Shown: positions 24,660 to 31,740, numbered from the stretch's first letter. The stretch: 34,465 bases of DNA from Candidatus Peregrinibacteria bacterium (GCA_018697675.1 JABINC010000025.1:1-34465); one strand, 5' to 3'. The notes: a model not told the origin generated them from the sequence alone. Numbers and translations are program-made.

Positions 24660-25232
24660 TTATTTAACGGTATATGTAATTTCAGCCAATGCCTCAGCAA
24701 ATTCAGCTCGATACTCTTTCAGAAATCTACGAAGCCCCCTTCCTCCATAGTCTCGCAACTTCAGCTCTCTATTGTGTACGCCAAAATTCTCAGGCCTTTT
24801 AACGGTATGCCCTATTCCAAAATTAACCAATGTAGATGAAGGCAGTTTTTCAGACAAAATATCCGTAAATCTTTCAGTATCAAAATCTACATCTTGAGCC
24901 ACGTCTTGGATATTCATAATCCCCAAAAGAGATAGGCGCGTAGGAACAGCAGTGTCCGCCAATTGGGAAGACAGAGCCCCCTCTCTTAAATTCTCAAGTA
25001 TCCCCCTGCAGAGATGGCCAAACAAGCTAACATCCTGTTCTCCCCCAAGAAAATACGCTTTTAATTGTTCCCATCTTCCCCTTCGCTCTTTTGGGATTCG
25101 CAACCCTTTAATCCAAGAGAGTAGCTGATCTTTTACTTTTTGTTTATCATGCCACGTAGGCTTGGCCACTTTCGCAACAAGCTTTTTCCCTACAATCACA
25201 TTTCGACATGTTCCTCCCTTTTCAATTCTCAT
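24660..25232 (-). CDS. Hypothetical protein, 190 aa
   Basis: No family is recognised with confidence. It is a soluble, Arg/Lys-rich protein with no signal peptide. The ATG at 25232 is preferred to a TTG one codon upstream. A N-terminal strand pair (CRNVIVGKKLVAKVAKP) and a late segment NFGVHNRELKLRDYGG faintly recall the lysine strand and Asp-Tyr/Phe-Gly loop of kinase-like or phosphotransferase folds, but the middle lacks a catalytic HxD motif, so this is only a hint. It has its own strong promoter (TTGACA, 18 bp, TTTAAT) diverging from that of the DUF4143 ATPase, with 199 bp between the two start codons. A terminator-like hairpin follows the stop. Confidence 0.65.
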   Translation of the reverse strand: MRIEKGGTCRNVIVGKKLVAKVAKPTWHDKQKVKDQLLSWIKGLRIPKERRGRWEQLKAYFLGGEQDVSLFGHLCRGILENLREGALSSQLADTAVPTRLSLLGIMNIQDVAQDVDFDTERFTDILSEKLPSSTLVNFGIGHTVKRPENFGVHNRELKLRDYGGRGLRRFLKEYRAEFAEALAEITYTVK

Positions 25233-25259
25233 CAAAAAACAATAAATAGTTTAGATGGT

Positions 25260-25289
25260 ATTAAACACTCCATGCATTGAAGTTGTCAA
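25260..25289 (-). promoter_or_regulatory. Promoter of the gene at 24660-25232
   Basis: On the minus strand a perfect TTGACA (25289-25284), an 18-bp spacer and TTTAAT (25265-25260). The leader is about 22 nt. Confidence 0.7.
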
Positions 25290-25339
25290 TCTTTCCCGCA
25301 GCTATTTCACACCTTTTTGTCTTATTAAACCCAAAGCCC

Positions 25340-25368
25340 TTGCTCTAACCGGACAAATTTAGTAAAAT
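25340..25368 (+). promoter_or_regulatory. Promoter of the DUF4143-type ATPase gene
   Basis: TTGCTC (25340-25345), a 17-bp spacer and TAAAAT (25363-25368). The predicted transcription start, near 25375, lies inside the palindrome at 25373-25384. Confidence 0.55.
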
Positions 25369-25372
25369 ACAG

Positions 25373-25384
25373 TTGGTATACCAA
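25373..25384. promoter_or_regulatory. 12-bp palindrome at the ATPase transcription start
   Basis: TTGGTATACCAA is a perfect inverted repeat positioned over the predicted +1, as expected of a repressor operator. The regulator is unknown; the ATPase itself has no obvious DNA-binding domain. Confidence 0.5.
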
Positions 25385-25431
25385 TCAAATTTATAAAAAT
25401 TCATCCGGTACATTAATAAAACTCATAAAAC

Positions 25432-26565
25432 ATGAACATTAAAAGGACCATAAAACAAGAAATATTAAAAAGGCTTTCACCCAAAAGAGCCATTGTAATA
25501 TATGGCCCAAGAAGAGTGGGGAAAACGACTCTAATAAAAGAAATAGTAGCTGAATCAAAGTCGAAAAAAATCAAATTTATAAGCGGAGAAGATGTGAATG
25601 TACAAAAATGGCTCTCAAGCCAGAGCATAGAAGAGCTTAAATCACATGTTGGGGATACAGAATTGCTTGTTATAGACGAAGCGCAATATGTAAATAAAAT
25701 AGGCCTAAACTTAAAACTTATAATTGACCATATCGAAACGGTTAATATTATCGCTACAGGATCATCTTCGTTTGAGCTTTCCAATCAAATTGGAGAGCCG
25801 CTTGTAGGTAGGAAATGGCAGTTCGAATTATTCCCCTTTGCCCAATTAGAGCTAAAAGAATATGAGGCTTTACATGAAACGCAGGCAAGATTAGAAGAGC
25901 GCATCATTTTTGGTAGCTATCCGGAGGTTGTATTAGCTGAAAATAAAGATGAGAAGCAAATGATTTTGGAATCAATAGTAGATAACAATCTATATAAGGA
26001 CGCTATTATTTTGGACGATGTGAGACGGTCACAAAAAATAATAGACCTTCTTAAATTAATAGCATTTCAGATTGGTCAGGAAGTATCATTAAACGAGCTT
26101 TCAAATGCCCTTGGCCTTAATATAGAGACGGTTGCCCGATATCTCGACCTTCTAGAGAAAGTATTTGTGATAAAGAGAGTTGGTGGATTTAGTCGAAACC
26201 TACGAAAAGAAGTAACAAAAACGGCTAGATACTATTTTTATGATAACGGCGTAAGAAATGCAGTAATTCAAAATTTCAATACTCTTGACCTTAGAAATGA
26301 CGTTGGTCAACTTTGGGAGAATTATTTATTTATGGAAAGGTTGAAAAAAAGAAAATATCAAAATATGTATGCAAATATGTATTTTTGGCGAACGTACGAT
26401 CAAAAAGAAGTGGATCTGGTTGAAGAGCGTGATGGGAAATTATATGGATACGAATTCAAATGGGGGCCAAAAAAAGTAAAACCACCAAAGCTATGGCTTG
26501 AAACATATGAAGAGGCTGAATTTGAATTTATCAACAAAGATAATTACCTGGAATTTATAGCTTAA
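25432..26565 (+). CDS. ATPase with C-terminal DUF4143 domain
   Basis: This is a P-loop ATPase of the AAA+/DUF4143 group found widely in archaea and small bacterial genomes. Its biological role is still unclear. Walker A GPRRVGKTT occupies residues 25-33 and Walker B LLVIDEAQ has Asp82-Glu83. A sensor-like TGSSSFEL follows, then PFAQLELKEYE, typical of the group. A winged-helix-like stretch is LNELSNALGLNIETVARYLDLLEKVFVI. The C-terminal DUF4143 part has YYFYDNGVRNAVI and an EVDLVEERDGKLYGYEFKW segment in which Asp328, Glu341 and Lys343 form a PD-(D/E)xK-like pattern. The length of 377 aa is usual. The gene stands alone behind its own promoter and palindrome. Such genes are often mobile or patchily distributed, so recent acquisition is plausible. 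Confidence 0.92.
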   Translation: MNIKRTIKQEILKRLSPKRAIVIYGPRRVGKTTLIKEIVAESKSKKIKFISGEDVNVQKWLSSQSIEELKSHVGDTELLVIDEAQYVNKIGLNLKLIIDHIETVNIIATGSSSFELSNQIGEPLVGRKWQFELFPFAQLELKEYEALHETQARLEERIIFGSYPEVVLAENKDEKQMILESIVDNNLYKDAIILDDVRRSQKIIDLLKLIAFQIGQEVSLNELSNALGLNIETVARYLDLLEKVFVIKRVGGFSRNLRKEVTKTARYYFYDNGVRNAVIQNFNTLDLRNDVGQLWENYLFMERLKKRKYQNMYANMYFWRTYDQKEVDLVEERDGKLYGYEFKWGPKKVKPPKLWLETYEEAEFEFINKDNYLEFIA

Positions 26566-26578
26566 AAAGGCGACAGCC

Positions 26579-27505
26579 TTAAAACAAACTAGGTTGCATT
26601 TCTTCTGCTTTCTTTTCTTCGTCCATCTCTCCTTGAGTCTTGATGCCGGTTAGTTTGCGGCGCAAAGTTGGTCCGAATTGGAGGTTGTCAAACAGCTCAA
26701 CGACATGAGCTTTATCAAACTGGTGAGTTTCGCATTCATCCAAATTAAATTCTACCTCAACATCGGTCAGGATAGTTGCCAATCGTTTGCTCAAAAATGC
26801 CATTTTGCGGTCCTTCTCGAGCTTGTCATGTACCGAACCAGTGATCTTATCCAGATTTTCATAAATCCCTTCAACTGAGCCAAATTCAGTCAGTAATTTA
26901 ACTGCAGTTTTTTCGCCAATTCCCATAACTCCTGGGATGTTGTCGCTGGAGTCTCCGCGGAGACCCTTGTAGCACGGAACTTGCTCGGGCGTAATTCCCC
27001 ATTTTTCTATCACAGCATCTCTATTGTAAATTTTCGCCTCCGCTCCACCATTCTGAGGAGCGATAACTCGGATTTGATCATTCACGAGCTGGAGCAAATC
27101 CATGTCGCCAGTCAAAATCATAGACAATACATTCCTCCCTGCGGCCTTATGGGTCAACGTGCCAATCAAATCATCGGCCTCAAATCCAGGCTTCTCAAAA
27201 ATAGGAATATCAAATGCCTTCACAATCTCCTTGCACCAAGGGATCTGAGCATACAGTTCATCTGGAGCCTTCTCCCGCTGGGCCTTATATTCAGAATATT
27301 CTTCCTTTCGAAAAGTCGGCCCCTCCAAATCAAAGGTCATCGCGACATACTCAGGCTTCTCATTCAAAAGAGCGGTGAGGAGCATGCTGGTAAACCCATA
27401 AATGGCATTGGTAGGCAGTCCTTCGGACGTTCGCATTTCATAGCGAATAGCATAAAATCCTCTGAAAATTAGAGCCATACCATCAACTATGAGAAATTTC
27501 TTCAT
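26579..27505 (-). CDS. Stand-alone 5'-3' exonuclease (PolA N-terminal type)
   Basis: This flap-type nuclease removes RNA primers and 5' flaps. It corresponds to the N-terminal domain of DNA polymerase I but ends without a polymerase domain. Active-site residues are visible: Asp8 (FLIVDG), Asp59 (MTFDLEG), Asp111-Asp112 (FEADDLIG), Asp134/Asp136 (LTGDMDLLQLV) and GDSSDN at 184-189. The helix-hairpin-helix segment GVMGIGEKTAVKLL follows. The last five residues, QPSLF after a charged linker (EEKKAEEM), match the sliding-clamp-binding pentapeptide QxSLF. At 308 aa it is a complete exonuclease rather than a truncated PolA, since the 3' end carries this purposeful tail. It is convergent with the ATPase, with 13 bp between stops. 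Confidence 0.93.
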   Translation of the reverse strand: MKKFLIVDGMALIFRGFYAIRYEMRTSEGLPTNAIYGFTSMLLTALLNEKPEYVAMTFDLEGPTFRKEEYSEYKAQREKAPDELYAQIPWCKEIVKAFDIPIFEKPGFEADDLIGTLTHKAAGRNVLSMILTGDMDLLQLVNDQIRVIAPQNGGAEAKIYNRDAVIEKWGITPEQVPCYKGLRGDSSDNIPGVMGIGEKTAVKLLTEFGSVEGIYENLDKITGSVHDKLEKDRKMAFLSKRLATILTDVEVEFNLDECETHQFDKAHVVELFDNLQFGPTLRRKLTGIKTQGEMDEEKKAEEMQPSLF

Positions 27506-27611
27506 TTTTACGCTTTTTTAAGGAATTTTTAGGAAGTTATACTGGCCAACAAAACCACGTCTAGTGTAAAGAAATATTACTTCTTTTAAAATAGTATTTC
27601 GAGCCCAAATC

Positions 27612-27620
27612 TGTTATAAT
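27612..27620 (+). promoter_or_regulatory. Extended -10 promoter for the gene at 27652
   Basis: TGTTATAAT, a perfect extended -10 (TGn plus TATAAT). No good -35 is visible at 17 bp. The leader would be about 25 nt. Confidence 0.55.
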
Positions 27621-27651
27621 TATCAGAATTATTAATTGAAAATAAAAGTCC

Positions 27652-28173
27652 ATGGCTCCTTCCGTAACAGCTTTACAAAAGGAAAAAGCGAGACGAGAAT
27701 TGCCAGGCATTCCAAAAGATGCCCCGCTTTTAGTTATTCTTGTGGATGACGTGGAACTTTATCACAAAGAATTGAAGAGGCTTACGGACGGACTCACATT
27801 TCTTCCGGTGAATTTTAGAATACTGCTTCATGGCAAGTCGACAAAAAATGATCACAAAATCAAAAACTCATACCATGTGGATGACAAGGAGTTGGATAAA
27901 TTTTTCACCTTTGCACATATGGTTCTTTTTTTATCGGAGAAAACGCCAAAAAATATGGTCAAAGAGGCTGTCGCACACGATGCCGTTCCGATCATATGCG
28001 ATTCAACAAGCTTTCTCGAAGACTACGATGGCCCAGGGGAAAAAGGAAGTTGTTTTAAATTTAAAGAGCCAAATTCTTGGAGCATGTACGCAAGTATCGT
28101 TCGAGCATTAGAAAACTTCGGCTTTCCATACGACTGGAAAAACATAATCAAAATGGCAAAAAGATCACTTTAG
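27652..28173 (+). CDS. Glycosyltransferase GT-B C-lobe-like protein, 173 aa
   Basis: The whole protein reads like the C-terminal half of a GT-B enzyme of the glycogen/starch synthase type. The start, ALQKEKARRELPGIPKDAPLLVIL, resembles the hinge 'NKxxLQxELGLP...PLIGxV'. FLPVNFRILLHGKST matches the strand before the nucleotide site. FFTFAHMVLFLSEKTPKNMVKEAVAHDAVPII matches the 'aDxxlxPSxxEPcGlxqleAmxyGtiPIV' region, but the Glu/Gly residues that bind the sugar nucleotide are replaced (SEKTPKN). The acceptor-side N-lobe is absent. The frame is intact with a clear promoter, so a repurposed, probably non-catalytic domain is more likely than a recent fragment. The homology is read by eye and uncertain. 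Confidence 0.5.
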   Translation: MAPSVTALQKEKARRELPGIPKDAPLLVILVDDVELYHKELKRLTDGLTFLPVNFRILLHGKSTKNDHKIKNSYHVDDKELDKFFTFAHMVLFLSEKTPKNMVKEAVAHDAVPIICDSTSFLEDYDGPGEKGSCFKFKEPNSWSMYASIVRALENFGFPYDWKNIIKMAKRSL

Positions 28174-28193
28174 GCTATTTTTTTTGAGAATGA

Positions 28194-28565
28194 TTAGTCT
28201 AGAGAATCGCCAGCATTATCCGCATTGCCGGATATGTCTTTAACAGTTTCAACTATTTCTGCAAAGTTGATGTATTTGACCACATTAAGTCCCATCGCCT
28301 TCCCCACAACACTCACGATAAACACCGCCAAAACAGTTATAATAAGCCCAATAATTGAATAACGAATTGTACTAACCGCTTGCTTGATCTTCGCCTCGTC
28401 TCCACCAGAAAGTATAAAAGAAATTCCTCCAAAGAAAATAAATGCAACACACAAAAGTCCTGCGATCAAAATTGCATAAGCAATAAATCTGTTGATAATT
28501 TCAATGGTGTCGTAATCTTGGGCCGCTCCGACAATCGAAGTAGCAAGGGTGATATCAAATAACAT
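28194..28565 (-). CDS. Small two-helix membrane protein, type IV secretion pilin-like
   Basis: The 123 residues contain two transmembrane helices, at about 26-52 and 68-90. Between them is the short polar loop SGGDEAKIKQAVSTIRYS, and after them comes an acidic tail. The pattern FGGISFILSGGDEAKIKQA...IGLIITVLAVFIV is typical of the pilin-like (VirB2/TrbC-related) small proteins that are abundant in Patescibacteria. The N-terminal part (MLFDITLATSIVGAAQ) may act as a short leader. No other secretion genes are near, so it may belong to a surface or DNA-uptake apparatus encoded elsewhere. It follows khpA on the same strand after 95 bases. The family assignment is by pattern only. Confidence 0.65.
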   Translation of the reverse strand: MLFDITLATSIVGAAQDYDTIEIINRFIAYAILIAGLLCVAFIFFGGISFILSGGDEAKIKQAVSTIRYSIIGLIITVLAVFIVSVVGKAMGLNVVKYINFAEIVETVKDISGNADNAGDSLD

Positions 28566-28660
28566 AAGGCGTATTTTTTAAGGAACTTGATTAAAGCGAA
28601 AGAATTCTACACAAAAAGAGTGACTTTGAAAAGCCATTGATTGATTTACGTTTTCACGTA

Positions 28661-29029
28661 TTACATTTCTTCTGGTTCTACAACCTTCAAATTGACACGG
28701 TTGTTGTCTTTTGCTCCCATTACACGTAGAAGTACGCGAAGAGCATCGACAGTTTGACCATTTTTACCGATAAGTTTTCCCATGTCTTCCTTGGCAACAC
28801 TTACCATGATAAAAACACCAAGTTCATCAACCCTTCTAGAGATTTTCACCTCTGTTGGATTGTCAACAAGCTGTTTAACGACAAACTCGACAAAGTCTTT
28901 ATCCTTGCCTTGAGCACCGTCTCCAGTTGTAGTAACCGGATCATCAGAAGCTACAGAATCATCTGTCGAAGCAGAATCGTCCCCACCGAGATCTTCGGTA
29001 AGTTCGTCTGTAGTCATTTCATCATCCAT
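28661..29029 (-). CDS. khpA: KH-domain RNA-binding protein KhpA
   Basis: KhpA is a small KH protein that binds RNA, often with KhpB/Jag, and affects division and cell-wall growth in Gram-positive bacteria. Residues 43-118 form the KH domain (DFVEFVVKQLVDNPTEVKIS... to VNLKVVEPEE), with the GxxG loop GKNG at residues 88-91. Residues 1-42 are an acidic Asp/Ser/Thr-rich extension that is not part of the usual 75-90-residue protein and is probably disordered. The gene follows rpsP by 45 bases, the same rpsP-khpA order known from Firmicutes, where rimM and trmD come next; those are absent here and a pilin-like gene follows. Confidence 0.92.
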   Translation of the reverse strand: MDDEMTTDELTEDLGGDDSASTDDSVASDDPVTTTGDGAQGKDKDFVEFVVKQLVDNPTEVKISRRVDELGVFIMVSVAKEDMGKLIGKNGQTVDALRVLLRVMGAKDNNRVNLKVVEPEEM

Positions 29030-29074
29030 GAATAGATAATTTAGTGAGTAAATTGAATCATAGGAGAGAATGCT

Positions 29075-29599
29075 TTAAGCTTTCTCTTCTTTTGGTTCTT
29101 CCGCAGGAGTCTCTTCTTCAGGCTTTTCTTCCTCTTTTGGTTCTTTCGCAACCTCCTCCTTAGCTTCTTCAGCAGGAGCAGTCTCTTCTGCCGCTGGAGC
29201 CTCAGGCGTAGCGGGAGCTTCAACCGTTTTTACAGGCGCTTCCGGCGTCTCCACAGGAGCGGCCTCCTCTTTCACAGGAGCGGCTTCTTTCACCTCTTTC
29301 TCAGGCACTTCCTTCTTTTTCTTTCTTTTTTTACCGCGTCCATCAATGAATTTTTCCATTCCATCAACACCGTCTCTCTTAAGTAGTGAGGCTACGGTGT
29401 CACTAGGTTGGGCACCATTAGAAACCCAATGCTTGATTCGATCAAGATCATAAGTGAGCTCTTTTGGGTTCACAGTAGGGTTGTAAGATCCGAGATTTTC
29501 AATAAATTTACCTTTTACGGCATTCGCTTTTTCGGCAACAACTACATTATATGTCGCTTGCTTTTTGCGTCCCGTACGTCGAAGTCTGATTACTAGCAC
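29075..29599 (-). CDS. rpsP: 30S ribosomal protein S16 with long C-terminal extension
   Basis: S16 is a small-subunit assembly protein. Residues 1-85 are a complete S16: LVIRLRRTGRKKQATYNVVVAE, the loop FIENLGSYNPT, and DRIKHWVSNGAQPSDTVASLLKRDG. A Lys/Arg patch (residues 89-97) follows. Residues 98-174 are a low-complexity Glu/Ala/Pro/Val/Lys tail with repeats of the kind EAPV and EAPA, nearly doubling the protein. The start is GTG at 29599. The transcript also carries khpA. The promoter TTGACT-17-TAGAAT is among the best in the window. Confidence 0.96.
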   Translation of the reverse strand: MLVIRLRRTGRKKQATYNVVVAEKANAVKGKFIENLGSYNPTVNPKELTYDLDRIKHWVSNGAQPSDTVASLLKRDGVDGMEKFIDGRGKKRKKKKEVPEKEVKEAAPVKEEAAPVETPEAPVKTVEAPATPEAPAAEETAPAEEAKEEVAKEPKEEEKPEEETPAEEPKEEKA

Positions 29600-29641
29600 A
29601 GAAAATTTGAGTTAAAAAATATCTTTAAAAAATGCTGGTGC

Positions 29642-29670
29642 ATTCTAGTTACCAAGGGGGCTTTAGTCAA
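29642..29670 (-). promoter_or_regulatory. rpsP promoter
   Basis: On the minus strand TTGACT (29670-29665), a 17-bp spacer and TAGAAT (29647-29642). The leader is about 36 nt with no Shine-Dalgarno sequence. Confidence 0.75.
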
Positions 29671-29677
29671 GCGAAAT

Positions 29678-29968
29678 TCAGCCAATCAAAGCTTTTATTC
29701 CTACAACTTTTTCCCCGTCCAATTTATTATTCAGCTTCTCAAGAAATTCAGCTTTTAATATATTAAAGCTCGCAAGGGCACTTGAACTGCCAAAATTGAT
29801 AGTGAGTAAGCCCTTTTCGAAGCTTTTAATCGCCCCCTCTCCTTTTGGGAAAACTTCATTTAAAACTTCTCTAGCCTTGTAGCAAACAGAGCCCGCAGCA
29901 ATAGCATCACCCATACCCTTCTTTCGGGCGAGTTTTTCGAACTCCTTTTTGAAATGTACAAAAGCCAT
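29678..29968 (-). CDS. DciA-like (DUF721) protein, 96 aa
   Basis: DciA proteins assist loading of the replicative helicase DnaB in bacteria lacking DnaC/DnaI. The small basic-acidic protein shows the DUF721 pattern: an N-terminal helix pair (FEKLARKKGMGDAIAAGSVCYKAREVLNEVF), a strand pair (SFEKGLLTINFGSSSALASFN) and a final helix ILKAEFLEKLNNKL followed by KVVGIKALI. The similarity is by pattern and the protein is short, so the assignment is tentative. It starts two bases after the glycosyltransferase stop, so it is translationally coupled to an apparently unrelated gene. The stop is UGA. The rpsP promoter follows directly. Confidence 0.55.
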   Translation of the reverse strand: MAFVHFKKEFEKLARKKGMGDAIAAGSVCYKAREVLNEVFPKGEGAIKSFEKGLLTINFGSSSALASFNILKAEFLEKLNNKLDGEKVVGIKALIG

Positions 29969-29970
29969 TT

Positions 29971-31119
29971 TTAAGAATCAGATTTTTTATCAACAACATC
30001 ATGATACAGTTCCAAAGTTTCTTTGGCCATTTTTTGCCATGAAAATTCTTGAAGGCGAACTTTACCTTTTTCTATCAAATGTTCCCGGAGACCATCGTTA
30101 CGAAGTAGTTCATAAAATTTCTCTGCCATTTCAGAGAGGTTTTGCGGTGAAAAATATACCGCAGCGTCGCCGCAGATCTCAGGAATGCACGAAGCATTGG
30201 ATGCGCAAACTGGCGTTCCACAAGCAAATGCCTCGAGTGCAGGGAGCCCAAAACCTTCGTAAAAAGATGGGTAGGCGTACACAGAAGCCCCATTATACAA
30301 TGCTATCAAATCTTTTTCCGGAACAAGTCCTACGAGTTTCACAGAATCTTTTAATTTTAACTTTTCAACAGTTTCCCTCACTTCAGGATAATGAGGGTTT
30401 TCTTGTCCTGTAATTACCAGGTATCCATCAAATCCATGCTCACTTTTGAGCTTCGCAAAAGCTCCAATTAGCCCCACGACATTTTTATGATTTCGATGAA
30501 CTCCAGTGTATAAAAGAAATTCCTTATCTATCCCATATCTCTCCATAGAATCAGCAACCGTTTTTATAGGAAGCTCCTGAAATTCATCCCCCACTCCCTC
30601 ATGAATCATTGCGGTCTTCCGCCGAGTAAACCCATACAGCCTATGAAGATCCAATTCAGTATTTTTCGATACTGCGATAATCTTCTTAGCTCTTTTTACA
30701 ATGCTTTTAAGCACCAAATGATATCCCATTCGATGATACCATTTCACCATTTTTTTCCCTGGAAAAAACGACAGCGTCAAATCATGAATTGTTACAACGC
30801 ATGGCCGCCTATAAAACATAGGGGCATTAAAGTGTGTGAAATGCATCAGGTCCAAGTTTTCCTTTTTCAAAGCCTTCAAAAAAGAAACTTGTTCACCCAA
30901 AGAATAATGCCGCGCATCCACCTTAACCGCTTTATGCCTTCCTTTATCCAACATCTCTTTTTTCATATCCAAAAAACCACCGTATTCAGGCTCATTCAAG
31001 AAAAAAACATATTCATTTTCGTCATCGATTTGCAGTAAATTTTCTACCAATTCATAGCAGTACCGCCCAATGCCGGTAAATTGCGAAGAATACATTCTGA
31101 GATCAATTCCAATTTTCAT
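29971..31119 (-). CDS. Glycosyltransferase family 4 (GT-B)
   Basis: It transfers a sugar from a nucleotide donor, probably in surface polysaccharide or glycolipid synthesis. The N-lobe begins MKIGIDLRMYSSQFTGIGRYCYELVENLL, the usual glycine-rich start of mannosyltransferase-like GT4 enzymes. The C-lobe carries LLYTGVHRNHKNVVGLIGAF and the E-x7-E donor motif Glu288...Glu296 in FYEGFGLPALEAFACGTPV. It continues EICGDAAVYFSPQN and ends with a helix that crosses back (WQKMAKETLELYHDVV). The length of 382 aa is typical. The sugar and acceptor are unknown. It is the first gene of a unit with the DciA-like gene two bases downstream. Confidence 0.93.
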   Translation of the reverse strand: MKIGIDLRMYSSQFTGIGRYCYELVENLLQIDDENEYVFFLNEPEYGGFLDMKKEMLDKGRHKAVKVDARHYSLGEQVSFLKALKKENLDLMHFTHFNAPMFYRRPCVVTIHDLTLSFFPGKKMVKWYHRMGYHLVLKSIVKRAKKIIAVSKNTELDLHRLYGFTRRKTAMIHEGVGDEFQELPIKTVADSMERYGIDKEFLLYTGVHRNHKNVVGLIGAFAKLKSEHGFDGYLVITGQENPHYPEVRETVEKLKLKDSVKLVGLVPEKDLIALYNGASVYAYPSFYEGFGLPALEAFACGTPVCASNASCIPEICGDAAVYFSPQNLSEMAEKFYELLRNDGLREHLIEKGKVRLQEFSWQKMAKETLELYHDVVDKKSDS

Positions 31120-31224
31120 AAGGTTTATTAGATTTTAGCCCCTCCCCTAAACTTTTATGCGCGAACTTTAGCATTTATTTTTCAATATCCCAAAATCCAA
31201 TTTCAAAGTCAGCTTGATTCAAGG

Positions 31225-31596
31225 TCATTCTTGACACGGCCAATTATCAATAAGGCTGTGAAGAGCGGTGTAATCAGGCGATTCTTCACTATCCGTATGA
31301 TTATCAAAAGTTTCGTAAAACGATTTAGCATTAGCAGGGTCTTCAAGGTTAGGATAAGTATCGGGCCTTTCGCGGTCATATTCTCCAGCTAAGAATTTCG
31401 CATAATATGTACCGCTGACTATATCAGCCTCTTCTTGGAGCGTTCGACCCGTGCGTGTAGGCTTGGTAAGTTCTTCTTTTACAACTTTTGTAAGAACTAA
31501 ATTGAGATATGAAGAAAGTGTAATACGGTTGACCTTAGCTATGCTAGTAAGGGTTCTTTTAAAATTTTTATCGGTACGAAATGTTATTACTACCAT
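31225..31596 (-). CDS. Ribbon-helix-helix DNA-binding protein, 123 aa
   Basis: Residues 1-45 look like a ribbon-helix-helix domain: a short basic strand (MVVITFRTDKNFKRTLTSIAK), then VNRITLSSYLNLVLTKVVKEEL with the turn-helix pattern of RelB/DinJ- or Arc-type regulators. The remaining 78 residues are acidic and Tyr/Asp/Pro-rich (DRERPDTYPNLEDPANAKSFYETFDNHTDSEESPDYT), an antitoxin-like, probably flexible tail. No toxin gene is adjacent: the next gene on this strand is the glycosyltransferase, and upstream lie the repeat and tRNA. The start codon is nine bases from the 136-bp repeat, so that repeat must include its promoter and any operator. The stop is UGA. Confidence 0.75.
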   Translation of the reverse strand: MVVITFRTDKNFKRTLTSIAKVNRITLSSYLNLVLTKVVKEELTKPTRTGRTLQEEADIVSGTYYAKFLAGEYDRERPDTYPNLEDPANAKSFYETFDNHTDSEESPDYTALHSLIDNWPCQE

Positions 31597-31604
31597 AAGG
31601 AGAA

Positions 31605-31740
31605 GGGGTTAAGTGTCATTTTTTGATGTAATACATTGTCATACAATGATTGGCGCTTGTATGCGCTCGCATGTGCTTACTATGCATTTGCATGTCTTTG
31701 TATGCGCCTGTATGCGTTTGTATTACATGGCAATTTGCAA
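31605..31740. repeat. Dispersed repeat, long copy (136 bp)
   Basis: The outer 43 and 29 bases match the copy at 21429-21513 in inverted orientation, with one mismatch each. The 10-bp inverted repeat ATGTAATACA (31626-31635) / TGTATTACAT (31719-31728) brackets an 83-base core. The core contains TTGTATGCG at 31657-31665 and 31698-31706, TGTATGCG at 31709-31716, and GCATTTGCATG (31684-31694, shared with the short copy). It starts nine bases upstream of the ribbon-helix-helix start codon. Reading frames crossing it are repeat artefacts. From 31741 to 31855 I see nothing recognisable. Confidence 0.9.

Noticed and set aside
26579-27505. Truncated DNA polymerase I
   Set aside because: The frame ends after a linker and a clamp-binding-like motif rather than mid-domain, and no polymerase remnant follows.
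31225-31596. Toxin-antitoxin module around the ribbon-helix-helix gene
   Set aside because: No toxin-like gene is adjacent on either side; the protein resembles an antitoxin only in its DNA-binding part and acidic tail.
31605-31740. CRISPR array or integron attC site
   Set aside because: The repeated words are short and unevenly spaced, with no constant repeat-spacer unit, and no cas or integrase gene is in the window.
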